From contig CAVSZC010000005.1 in the NCBI GenBank assembly GCA_963732365.1, forward strand, positions 496,001 to 560,000: DNA of 64,000 bases, read 5' to 3'. The position numbers were made by a program, and so were the translations under genes. Numbering within the stretch: position 1 is the first letter of the stretch; each line of letters begins with the position of its first letter. The notes beneath the pieces were generated by a model that did no database searches, was not told where the DNA came from, and saw only the letters and a list, made by a program, of their open reading frames with translations. This DNA comes from SR-FBR-E99 sp963732365 (GTDB lineage: Bacteria; Bacteroidota; Bacteroidia; Bacteroidales; VadinHA17). This document shows positions 27,000 through 35,455 of this stretch, piece after piece.

Positions 27000-29900
27000 G
27001 TGAAGAAAGACATCAAAGAGGCGCTGCGCAGCAGGATACTGGTACTTGACGGAGCCATGGGCACTATGATACAGCGTCACAGGCTCACTGAGGAGCAGTA
27101 TCGCGGAACTGAATTCGTTTCACATCCGTCTTCGCTCAAGGGTAACAATGATCTTCTCTCTGTCACCCAGCCCGAGATTATCAGGGCTATACATCTTGAC
27201 TATCTCAGTGCCGGAGCAGATATCATCAGCACGAACACCTTCAATGCCAACAGCATCTCCATGGCTGATTACGGCATGGAGGACCAGGTATACAATATCA
27301 ATCTTGCCGCTGCCAGGCTTGCCAGGGAGGCAGTTGAGTCACATCACAGCCAGACAGGGCTGGTAGCGTGGGTTGCAGGTTCGGTAGGCCCTACCAACAG
27401 AACAGCCTCCATGTCTCCCGATGTAAGTGATCCGGGGGTACGCACAGTTACATTCGCCGGTCTTGCCGATGCCTATGCCGGGCAGGTAAGAGGGCTGTTA
27501 GACGGCGGAGCAGACCTGCTCCTGGTCGAGACTGTCTTTGACGGTCTCAATGCCAAGGCGGCTCTCTTCGCCATAAGCGGGGTCCTTGAAGAGAAGGGGA
27601 AAGACATTCCCGTGATGGTGTCAGGTACAATCACTGACGCCAGTGGCAGGACCCTCACCGGACAGACCCTTGAGGCGTTCCTGATAACGATGTCGCATTA
27701 CCCGCTGCTGAGCATCGGGCTGAACTGTGCCCTGGGAGCGGAGCAGCTGCAGCCTTTCATTGAAGAGCTATCGCTGAAGGCACCTTTCTTTGTCTCGGCC
27801 CACCCTAATGCAGGGCTGCCGAACCAGTTCGGCGAGTATGACCAGAGTGCCGGTTTTATGGGCAAGGTCGTCACCGGTTTCATGCAGAGCGGATGGGTAA
27901 ATATCATCGGCGGATGCTGTGGCACCACTCCGGAACATATAAAGGTGATTGCCGAAACGGCAAGGGGATTTGCACCCAGGGCAATGCCCGAGAGACAGCA
28001 TATGACATCGCTCAGCGGTCTCGAACCGCTTGTGATCCGTCCTGAGACCAACTTCGTAAACATAGGTGAACGGACGAACGTATCGGGGTCAATAAAGTTT
28101 GCCAGGCTGATACGAGATGGCAACTTCCAGGCGGCCCTTGACGTCGCCCGCGACCAGGTTGAGGGAGGCGCACAGGTGATTGACATATGCATGGATGACG
28201 CCATGATTGACGGGGAGGCAGCCATGACAAGATTTATTAACCTCCTTATGAGTGAGCCTGACATTGCCAGGCTGCCGCTGATGGTCGACTCATCAAAGTG
28301 GGAGGTGATCGAGGCAGGAATGCGTTGCATACAGGGCAAGCCTGTTGTCAACTCGATAAGTCTCAAAGAGGGAGAGGAGGAGTTCCTTTCAAAGGCCCGC
28401 CTAATACGCAGATACGGGGCAGCAGCCGTCATCATGCTTTTTGATGAACGGGGACAGGCTGACACCTTTGAACGCAAGAGGGAGGTGGCGGAGCGGTCAT
28501 ACCGGCTGCTGACGGAGAAGATAAACTTTCCCCCGGAGGATATTATCATTGACCCAAACGTGCTGGCGATAGCCACCGGAATGGAAGAGCATAATAACTA
28601 TGCCGTTGACTACATAAAAGCAACAGAATACATCAAGGCAAACCTTCCTTATGCAAGGGTGAGCGGGGGTGTCAGCAATCTTTCTTTTGCCTTCCGCGGC
28701 AATGACCCTGTCAGGGAAGCGATGCATGCTGTGTTTCTCTATCACGCCATAAAGTCGGGGATGGATATGGGGATTGTCAACCCCGGCCTCCTTAAGGTAT
28801 ATACCGCCATTGAGCCTGACCTGCTTCGTCTTACAGAGGATGTGGTAATGAACAGGAGGAAGGATGCCACCGACAGGCTGCTTCAGTATGCTTCCGGCAT
28901 TAAAGACACAAAACAGGACGAGGTGACTAAGCAGCTGGCCTGGAGGAACAGCGATGTCATAAGCAGGATCAGGTATGCACTTATAAACGGTATTGATTCC
29001 CATATTGCAGATGACGTTGAGGAGGCAAGACCGCTCTTCGAGAGGGCTCTCAGAATAATAGAAGGTCCGCTGATGGACGGCATGAATGAGGTAGGAGACC
29101 TCTTTGGATCAGGACGCATGTTCCTGCCGCAGGTGGTGAAGAGTGCGAGGGTAATGAAGAAGGCGGTGGCACAGCTCACTCCTCACATAGAGGCAGAGAC
29201 AAAAGCCGGAGAAGTTTCGACAACCGGAAAAGTACTGCTGGCAACCGTGAAGGGCGATGTGCATGACATCGGTAAGAATATTGTCGGCGTCATCCTCTCG
29301 TGCAACAACTACCAGGTAATTGACCTGGGGGTCATGGTGCCTGCGCAGACCATACTTGACAGAGCTGAAAGTGAGAAGGTCGACTTTGTGGGCCTCTCGG
29401 GACTGATAACCCCTTCGCTGGAGGAGATGGTTCATGTTGCTTCCATGATGGAGGCAAGAGGGATGAAAATTCCCTTGCTGATCGGCGGAGCAACAACCTC
29501 TGAGATCCATACAGCAGTCAAGATAGCTCCCTCATATTCCAACACTGTTGTTCATGTCAAGGATGCCTCGCGGGCTGTGCCGGTTCTTTCAGGGCTCATG
29601 AATCCTGACGGTAAGCTTGCCGCGACAGTTAAGGAGAAATATGAGAGGCTGAGAAACGAACACGAAGCATCAAGAAAGGAGAAAAGGCTTATCCCGCTGG
29701 AAGCGGCAAGACGAAACTGTTTCAGGACGGAAGTACCGTCTCCGGCCCCTTTGAAAAGCGGAGTGATCAACTCCGGGCCGGTGAAGGCCAGAGTGCTTGT
29801 CGACTATATTGACTGGACGTTCTTCTTCTTCTCATGGAGGATCAGCGGACGTTTCCCGGAGATTTTTGACGATCCGGTAAGAGGTCCGGAGGCAAGGAAG

Positions 29901-30620
29901 CTCTATGACGACAGCCTGGGGATGATAGACAGGATAATTACTGAAGACCTGCTTGAGATACAGGCATTGTCAGGGATCTTCCCGGCTGAGAGGCACGGTG
30001 ATGACGTGAAGATATTTACCGGCGGCAGGGACGAGGCGGCCTGGTTTCGTTTTCTCCGCAACCAGGAGGAAAAAGAGGCCGGCAAACCCAACTATTGCCT
30101 CTCTGACTTTGTAGCAGAGAAAGGCGATCATGCAGGAGCCTTTGTGGTCACTGTAAAAATCAGGGAGGAGCTTCCGGACGATTTCTCCGGAGATGACTAT
30201 AAGAAGATAATGCTTCATATTCTTGCCGACCGCTTTGCCGAGGCTGCTGCGGAGTGGCTGCACCGGGAGATACGTGTCAGGCACTGGGGATATGCTCCTG
30301 ACGAGAACCTGCCGGCTTCTGATCTGTTCAAGGTAAGGTACCGGGGTATCAGACCAGCACCGGGTTATCCGGCATGTCCTGACCATACTGGCAAACAGGT
30401 GATCTTTGATATTCTCCGTGCTACGGAGACCATTGGCGCTACCCTGACTGAAAGTTATGCCATGGTGCCGGTATCTGCAGTAAGCGGATATATATTTGCA
30501 TCACTGGATTCAGTATATTTTAACGTAGGCACTATTGGCAGAGACCAGCTGGAGGACTATGCCCGCCGTAGCACTGTCACGGTCGAGGAAGCGGCGAAGT
30601 GGCTCGCACCAAATCTTTAA
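27000..30620 (+). CDS. metH: Cobalamin-dependent methionine synthase
   Basis: Transfers a methyl group from 5-methyltetrahydrofolate via cobalamin to homocysteine. All four modules of the full-length enzyme are present in 1206 residues. The homocysteine domain has zinc ligands Cys243 (GLNCALG) and Cys306-Cys307 (GGCCGTTPEH). A pterin-binding domain follows (~350-600). The B12 domain has DVHDIGKN, whose His755 is the cobalt ligand. The AdoMet reactivation domain has FFFSWRISGRFP and RPAPGYPACPDH (~1117-1128). The start is GTG, giving MKKDIKEALRSRILVLDGAMG, the expected N-terminus. metF follows after 9 bases, so the methyl donor enzyme is co-transcribed. Confidence 0.97.
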   Translation: MKKDIKEALRSRILVLDGAMGTMIQRHRLTEEQYRGTEFVSHPSSLKGNNDLLSVTQPEIIRAIHLDYLSAGADIISTNTFNANSISMADYGMEDQVYNINLAAARLAREAVESHHSQTGLVAWVAGSVGPTNRTASMSPDVSDPGVRTVTFAGLADAYAGQVRGLLDGGADLLLVETVFDGLNAKAALFAISGVLEEKGKDIPVMVSGTITDASGRTLTGQTLEAFLITMSHYPLLSIGLNCALGAEQLQPFIEELSLKAPFFVSAHPNAGLPNQFGEYDQSAGFMGKVVTGFMQSGWVNIIGGCCGTTPEHIKVIAETARGFAPRAMPERQHMTSLSGLEPLVIRPETNFVNIGERTNVSGSIKFARLIRDGNFQAALDVARDQVEGGAQVIDICMDDAMIDGEAAMTRFINLLMSEPDIARLPLMVDSSKWEVIEAGMRCIQGKPVVNSISLKEGEEEFLSKARLIRRYGAAAVIMLFDERGQADTFERKREVAERSYRLLTEKINFPPEDIIIDPNVLAIATGMEEHNNYAVDYIKATEYIKANLPYARVSGGVSNLSFAFRGNDPVREAMHAVFLYHAIKSGMDMGIVNPGLLKVYTAIEPDLLRLTEDVVMNRRKDATDRLLQYASGIKDTKQDEVTKQLAWRNSDVISRIRYALINGIDSHIADDVEEARPLFERALRIIEGPLMDGMNEVGDLFGSGRMFLPQVVKSARVMKKAVAQLTPHIEAETKAGEVSTTGKVLLATVKGDVHDIGKNIVGVILSCNNYQVIDLGVMVPAQTILDRAESEKVDFVGLSGLITPSLEEMVHVASMMEARGMKIPLLIGGATTSEIHTAVKIAPSYSNTVVHVKDASRAVPVLSGLMNPDGKLAATVKEKYERLRNEHEASRKEKRLIPLEAARRNCFRTEVPSPAPLKSGVINSGPVKARVLVDYIDWTFFFFSWRISGRFPEIFDDPVRGPEARKLYDDSLGMIDRIITEDLLEIQALSGIFPAERHGDDVKIFTGGRDEAAWFRFLRNQEEKEAGKPNYCLSDFVAEKGDHAGAFVVTVKIREELPDDFSGDDYKKIMLHILADRFAEAAAEWLHREIRVRHWGYAPDENLPASDLFKVRYRGIRPAPGYPACPDHTGKQVIFDILRATETIGATLTESYAMVPVSAVSGYIFASLDSVYFNVGTIGRDQLEDYARRSTVTVEEAAKWLAPNL

Positions 30621-30629
30621 AATTAAAAC

Positions 30630-31592
30630 ATGAAAGGGACCACTGTAATAGATCTCATAAACAGTTCAAAGAGACCGCTCTTTACGTTTGAGCTTCTTCC
30701 CCCTCTCAAGGGTCACAGCATTGAGCGTATATATCATACAATCGAGGGGTTGCTTGAATATGCCCCTTCGTACATCAACTTTACATCGCACCGCAACGAG
30801 ATGGTACTTACGGAGAGGCCTGACGGCCTTCTTGAGAGAAAGACCACCCGTAAGCGTCCGGGAACGATAGCTCTTGCTGCCGCGGTGAAGTACAAGTATA
30901 ATGTCAATGTTGTGCCTCATATTCTTTGCGGAGGGTTTTCAAAGGAGGAGACGGAGAATGCGCTTATAGAGATGAATTTTTTGGGTATCAATGATGTGCT
31001 GGCTCTAAGGGGCGATCCGCCAAGGGGCAGCCGGGTGTTTATTCCCGATCCGGGAGGGCACAGGAACACCAGCGAGCTGGTTCAGCAGATTGTTGACATG
31101 AACAGGGGTCATTATCTTGATCCGGAGCTGAAGAACACAAATGCGACATCATTCTGTATCGGTGTCGCAGGTTATCCCGAGAAGCATTTTGAGGCTCCCA
31201 ACATGAAGAGTGATCTTGTGAACCTGAAGCGCAAGGTCGATGCGGGGGCGTGTTATATAGTCACACAGATGTTTTTTGACAACGCAAAGTTCTATGCTTT
31301 CCGTGACGCTATCCGCGAGATGGGCGTCACTGTGCCTGTCATCCCCGGCATCAAGCCCGTCTCAGCCATCACGGACGTCAACCTGCTGCCCCAGACATTT
31401 CATATAGATATTCCCGAGGAGCTGGTGCATGAGCTGTCGAAGTGCCGCAATGACGAGGAGGTAAGGGAGACAGGCATCGAATGGGCTACGGCACAGAGCC
31501 GTGACCTCCTTAAAAACGAAGTGCCGGGGATACATTACTATACCCTCGGCAGATCGGATAATATTGCCCGTATTGTCAAGGGCTCCTTCTAG
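30630..31592 (+). CDS. metF: Methylenetetrahydrofolate reductase
   Basis: Reduces 5,10-methylene-THF to 5-methyl-THF, the methyl donor used by MetH just upstream. It is 320 residues, the bacterial length, with the TIM-barrel start LFTFELLPPLKG (catalytic Glu region), FLGINDVLALRGDPPRGS and an FFDNAKFYAF segment typical of the FAD-binding barrel. It is in an operon with metH (9-base gap). Its TAG stop lies in CTAG at 31589-31592; the same palindrome supplies the stop of convergent metK. Confidence 0.97.
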   Translation: MKGTTVIDLINSSKRPLFTFELLPPLKGHSIERIYHTIEGLLEYAPSYINFTSHRNEMVLTERPDGLLERKTTRKRPGTIALAAAVKYKYNVNVVPHILCGGFSKEETENALIEMNFLGINDVLALRGDPPRGSRVFIPDPGGHRNTSELVQQIVDMNRGHYLDPELKNTNATSFCIGVAGYPEKHFEAPNMKSDLVNLKRKVDAGACYIVTQMFFDNAKFYAFRDAIREMGVTVPVIPGIKPVSAITDVNLLPQTFHIDIPEELVHELSKCRNDEEVRETGIEWATAQSRDLLKNEVPGIHYYTLGRSDNIARIVKGSF

Positions 31593-32848
31593 AGACCGAA
31601 AGCTTTCCTGATATCGGCAACCCTGTCGAGTTCCTCCCATCTGAAGAGATGGACTGTCATCTTCTTATCCGGTTTGCTGTTATTGGAGCGGAAAGTTTTT
31701 TCCACGGTACGGGGCTGGCGTCCCATATGACCGTAAGCAGCCGTCTCACTGTAGATAGGTTTGCGCAGCCCATAGGCCTTCTCAATCATTGCAGGCCGCA
31801 GGTCGAACATCTTTTCGATCTTCTTTGCTATATCACTGTCGCTTGCCTTAACTTTCGATGTTCCGTAGGTGTTGACATACAAACCTACAGGTCTGGCCAC
31901 TCCAATGGCGTATGAAACCTGCACAAGCATTTCGTCTGCCACACCGGCGGCAACCATATTCTTGGCTATATGACGGGCGGCATATGCTGCCGATCGGTCA
32001 ACCTTTGACGGGTCTTTGCCGGAGAAGGCGCCGCCGCCGTGAGCGCCGCGTCCGCCATAGGTGTCAACGATTATTTTCCGGCCGGTGAGGCCGCTGTCAC
32101 CGTGTGGTCCTCCGATAACAAACTTACCTGTCGGATTGACATGGTATTTGATCTTACCGTCAAACAGGGCCTTAACCTGCTTGTCAAACTGTTTTTTAAC
32201 CCTTGGGATCAGGATGCCGATGACATCTTTCTTTATTGTTTCCAGCATCTTTTTCTCATCCCTGTCGAAGTCGTCATGCTGTGTCGAGACTACTATAGTA
32301 TGAACTCTCAGGGGTGTACCGTCATCCTTGTATTCGATAGTGACCTGTGACTTTGAGTCAGGCCTGAGGTATTTCATCACCTTACCTTCACGGCGTATCT
32401 CCGCAAGCTGGTAAACGAGCTCGTGTGCTATGTCGAGCGAGAGAGGAAGGTAGTTGCCTGTCTCATTGGTAGCATAGCCGAACATCATTCCCTGGTCGCC
32501 GGCACCCTGATCCTCTTTCTTTTTGCGAACCACACCCTGGTTAATGTCAGGTGACTGTTCGTGGATGGAGGAAAAGATACCGCATGAGTTGCCGTCGAAC
32601 ATATACTCGGCCTTTGTATAGCCGATGCGGTTGATGACATCCCGGATGATAGTCTGAACGTCAATATAGGTTTTTGTTTTCACCTCGCCTGCCACTACAA
32701 CCTGGCCGGTGGTGACGAGAGTCTCGCAGGCGACTTTTGATTCGGGGTCCCAGGCGAGAAAGTTATCAAGCAGTGCGTCCGATATCTGGTCGGCTACCTT
32801 GTCTGGATGGCCTTCGGAGACTGACTCAGAAGTAAATAAATAGCTCAT
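31589..32848 (-). CDS. metK: S-adenosylmethionine synthase
   Basis: Makes SAM from methionine and ATP. It is 419 residues, slightly longer than the ~384 of E. coli, as is common in Bacteroidetes. The N-terminal FTSESVSEGHPDKVADQISD holds the ATP/Mg site; GGAFSGKDPSKVDRSAAYAA is the second family signature. It converges on metF with both stops in one CTAG. The leader of about 115 nt carries a SAM-II-like riboswitch, so expression is likely feedback-controlled by SAM. Confidence 0.97.
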   Translation of the reverse strand: MSYLFTSESVSEGHPDKVADQISDALLDNFLAWDPESKVACETLVTTGQVVVAGEVKTKTYIDVQTIIRDVINRIGYTKAEYMFDGNSCGIFSSIHEQSPDINQGVVRKKKEDQGAGDQGMMFGYATNETGNYLPLSLDIAHELVYQLAEIRREGKVMKYLRPDSKSQVTIEYKDDGTPLRVHTIVVSTQHDDFDRDEKKMLETIKKDVIGILIPRVKKQFDKQVKALFDGKIKYHVNPTGKFVIGGPHGDSGLTGRKIIVDTYGGRGAHGGGAFSGKDPSKVDRSAAYAARHIAKNMVAAGVADEMLVQVSYAIGVARPVGLYVNTYGTSKVKASDSDIAKKIEKMFDLRPAMIEKAYGLRKPIYSETAAYGHMGRQPRTVEKTFRSNNSKPDKKMTVHLFRWEELDRVADIRKAFGL

Positions 32849-32904
32849 TCTTCAGTTTTTATGTTTAACAAAAGAGGGGGGGGATTGTTGTGCGGCAGCC
32901 GGGG

Positions 32905-32958
32905 AAACCGTTTTAGCATTTTTTTCCGTGGTTGCAATCAGTACAAATCCTTCCACCG
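32905..32958 (-). promoter_or_regulatory. SAM-II-like riboswitch in the metK leader
   Basis: Read on the minus strand, the leader shows SAM-II landmarks in the right order. P1 is GTGG ... CCAC (plus 32953-32956 with 32928-32931). The loop holds GATTTG and ATTGCAACCAC. An A-rich linker follows, then GCTAAA (plus 32912-32917). A pseudoknot helix can form between ACTG in the loop (plus 32939-32942) and CGGT just after GCTAAA (plus 32907-32910), giving four pairs with one G-U. The known family (metA/metX/metC leaders) shares GAUUUG, UUGCA-CCAC and GCUAAA. Position 60 nt before the metK ATG suggests control of translation by SAM. The match was made by eye. Confidence 0.75.
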
Positions 32959-32971
32959 TCATTTAACTGCA

Positions 32972-33003
32972 CAAAGATAATTGTTTTCAGGTAATATTTC
33001 AAA
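32972..33003 (-). promoter_or_regulatory. Promoter of metK
   Basis: On the minus strand, TTTG (33000-33003), a 20-bp spacer and TATCTTTG (32972-32979): a full match to the Bacteroidetes consensus. Transcription would begin near 32966, placing the whole SAM-II-like element inside the leader. Confidence 0.65.
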
Positions 33004-33109
33004 ATTGCCGGATTACAAGCAAGCTTAAACCACAAAAGGTGAAGTTTGCAAGGCAGGGATAACCATAATCCGGGAAGTCCCACACAAGATTAATGACAGT
33101 GCTGGTTGC

Positions 33110-33946
33110 TCAGTCTTTTAATAACTCTCTACGGACAGACTCCAGCTTCTTAAGTTCATCTGCGGTTAGAGGGCGTGATGGCGGAGGCGTGACATCTCCT
33201 CGTTCACCAATGTCATAGTAGTCATACATAACAGTCCTGGAATGGGATTCCTGAATAAAGCAGCATTCCTTATGGGAGGAGATCCGGATGGGATTGCTCA
33301 TAGTTTTTGCTCCATCTATATCTGTTTTCTGCCATAATTCATAGATGTAACAGTCAAGGCTTTCAGAGACTGCCTTCTGGGGCAAGGGCGATGCACCCGG
33401 ATCAATATAGTGCAGTACGCTGCCATCTGGTTGACAGACATATGCTGCAAGGAATTTACCATTTAAGCCCTCAGTCAATATAGTACCCGAAAAGCGACCC
33501 CGACCTCCCTTATCTGATTGGCTAGTCAACCTATCAGAAATGATATATACAATTTCTCCCTGCATGGATCCGTCTCCTCCCTTATTCACCATCAGGAAGG
33601 AGATTGCCCCTAAAGTGAAGCTGTAGGGACTCGTGGAACAACTGATGAAGTAATTTTCTTCATAATCCAGCGGGGCTACAGCAGCGTGACCGCGGTACCA
33701 TTTTTGGATAGTCGCTTTCTCCCATCGAGGACTTCTGAGAGGGATCATTTTATGACCTTTAGTTCCGGTATTACGCATTTGCTCCTCATAGAAAGTCCGA
33801 TATACTGTTATGGCTTCAGGAACAGAGCCGTCCTGATTATTCTCTTTATTACTGGAGGTCAGGATAGCAGTAAATGCCAATGCAGGAAGCAGAGACAGGC
33901 TGATGATAAGATGTGCTTTATTTTGAAGAAAGAATGGTAGTTTCAT
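33110..33946 (-). CDS. Hypothetical membrane-anchored or secreted protein
   Basis: This protein of about 278 residues is not recognised. The start at 33946 gives MKLPFFLQNKAHLIISLSLL and an uncleaved-looking or weak signal segment (residues ~12-29). Longer starts at 33964 or 33991 add a few residues. The body has RGHAAVAPLDYEENYFISCS, a repeated cysteine pair (SHKECCFIQES), and ends in a basic helix (LTADELKKLESVRRELLKD). It is alone between the metK leader and an ATPase. Function unknown; an envelope location is inferred only from the N-terminus. Confidence 0.55.
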   Translation of the reverse strand: MKLPFFLQNKAHLIISLSLLPALAFTAILTSSNKENNQDGSVPEAITVYRTFYEEQMRNTGTKGHKMIPLRSPRWEKATIQKWYRGHAAVAPLDYEENYFISCSTSPYSFTLGAISFLMVNKGGDGSMQGEIVYIISDRLTSQSDKGGRGRFSGTILTEGLNGKFLAAYVCQPDGSVLHYIDPGASPLPQKAVSESLDCYIYELWQKTDIDGAKTMSNPIRISSHKECCFIQESHSRTVMYDYYDIGERGDVTPPPSRPLTADELKKLESVRRELLKD

Positions 33947-34172
33947 GATAACAAAAATATTCATTTTTCTGCTATACCGATTTTGGTGCATTCACTCGGC
34001 GACTTCGTTGTTTAGTGCCGTTCCTCGCCTTATCATACCAGGCTTCGGGCGGTTAGGCCTCCGGAAAGTTCAGATCAGGCGATGGCTCTGATTTTCTTAA
34101 CCCAACTCGGTTCCACATACACTTTATCCCATGGCTCCCCGCATCTAGAGCCTATAAATTTCATCCAACAGA

Positions 34173-34210
34173 ATGTATGATATAAGATGTATGATACAAG
34201 ATGTATTAAG
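34173..34210 (+). repeat. 14-bp tandem repeat upstream of the ATPase gene
   Basis: ATGTATGATATAAG and ATGTATGATACAAG abut, followed by the partial copy ATGTATTAAG. The units end seven bases before the -7 box at 34217-34224, so they occupy the -15 to -55 region of that promoter. Confidence 0.7.
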
Positions 34211-34216
34211 ATTGCT

Positions 34217-34224
34217 TATATTTG
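34217..34224 (+). promoter_or_regulatory. -7 box of the AAA ATPase gene
   Basis: TATATTTG matches TAnnTTTG, 18 bases before the ATG at 34243. It overlaps the TTG at 34222, arguing against that codon as a start. Confidence 0.5.
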
Positions 34225-34242
34225 GATAGAAAAAGAGCTGAA

Positions 34243-35373
34243 ATGAATCCAAAGAATCCTTTTCCGGTGGTCGGATATCACGGACCAAAGACGTTTTGCG
34301 ACAGAGAGAAAGAAACAGAAAGGCTTTTAAAAAATCTGATGGGTGGGTTGAACATTACTCTTATATCTCTTCGGAGAATGGGTAAAACCGCACTGATTCA
34401 TCATGTTTTTAATAATATACAAAGAGAAAAACAATCGTTTTGTCTGTACGTTGACCTCTATCCTACCAGAAGCATTAAGGATCTTACAAGACAACTGGCA
34501 ACGGCTTCGATTAATGTACTCCCAAGGAAAAAGCGGACAGGCAATCGTTTTTTTTCATTCCTTAAGGGATTAAGGCCGGTTATAACATATGATCCCCTGA
34601 CCGGAGCGCCCGGTGTAAGGTTTGAATACTCCGATATTTCGGAATATGAGGTCACTCTCGCAGCTCTGCTGAAGTTCCTGGATGAGATCGGAACCGATAT
34701 CTACCTTGCTTTTGACGAATTCCAGGTTATTGCTTCGTATGAGGAGGGGAATGCGGAAGCCATTCTCAGGACCATGATTCAGCCACTGACCAATATTCAT
34801 TTTATCTTCAGTGGGAGCAACAGGCATATGATGAACGAGATCTTTCACAGCTCGAAGAGACCATTCTTTGCCAGTACAAGGATAATGAGCCTGCCGGTGA
34901 TAGCCACGGAAAGTTACAGCCAGTTTATTACGGAGAAGTTTGCTGAGAGCAATAGAAAGATTACCCGGGAAACAGTCACCTTTGTGCTGGACTGGACCCG
35001 CAGGCATACCTATTACACCCAGTCTGTATGTAACACCCTGTTCAGCTATGGAGGCAGGGAGATTGATTTACAATTTGCAAGAGCTGTCTGCGGTGAAATT
35101 CTTGAAGAGCAGGAGAAGACCTTCCTGCAGTACGGGCACCTGCTCACGGCAAACCAGTGGCAGGTACTGATGGCTGTGGCTAAAGAGGGTAAGGTTTACA
35201 AACCTCAGTCAGGAGAATTTCTCAGCAGATACTTACTTGGTACCCCTGCAGGAACAAAGAGAGCGATTGACGCGCTGCTGGTCAAGGAGATGATTTTTGA
35301 GGATAGTGACTCTGGTGGTAAATACTATTCCGTGTACGATCTCTTCCTGTCAAGATGGCTGGAGAGGCAGTAG
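34243..35373 (+). CDS. Archaeal-type ATPase (ATPase_2/AAA superfamily)
   Basis: This 376-residue P-loop ATPase has the start MNPKNPFPVVGYHGPKTFCDREKE. The Walker A is the family's atypical LRRMGKTAL, Walker B is IYLAFDEFQVI, and the sensor-like strand is HFIFSGSNRHMM. The C-terminal ~100 residues look like a winged helix (LLGTPAGTKRAIDALLVKEMIFED), as in other ATPase_2 proteins. These proteins are widespread in Bacteroidetes, often as scattered accessory genes, and their targets are mostly unknown. It sits alone, with a short repeat in front, and was probably acquired or moved independently of its neighbours. Confidence 0.8.
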   Translation: MNPKNPFPVVGYHGPKTFCDREKETERLLKNLMGGLNITLISLRRMGKTALIHHVFNNIQREKQSFCLYVDLYPTRSIKDLTRQLATASINVLPRKKRTGNRFFSFLKGLRPVITYDPLTGAPGVRFEYSDISEYEVTLAALLKFLDEIGTDIYLAFDEFQVIASYEEGNAEAILRTMIQPLTNIHFIFSGSNRHMMNEIFHSSKRPFFASTRIMSLPVIATESYSQFITEKFAESNRKITRETVTFVLDWTRRHTYYTQSVCNTLFSYGGREIDLQFARAVCGEILEEQEKTFLQYGHLLTANQWQVLMAVAKEGKVYKPQSGEFLSRYLLGTPAGTKRAIDALLVKEMIFEDSDSGGKYYSVYDLFLSRWLERQ

Positions 35374-35455
35374 ATTCCGGTCTACAGTCGGCAGTCTTCA
35401 GTCATCGGTAATTCAATGAGGTACATGCTGCAGATTGCTGACAGGCGACTGCTGG

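Noticed and set aside
33110..35373. Mobile element covering the hypothetical protein and ATPase
   Set aside because: No transposase, integrase, inverted repeats or target duplication was seen; kept only as a low-interest possibility.
35383..35405. CAGTC-type short repeat (CAGTCGGCAGTCTTCAGTC) as a CRISPR or REP array
   Set aside because: Only three imperfect copies of a five-base word with no spacers or palindrome; too little to call an array.
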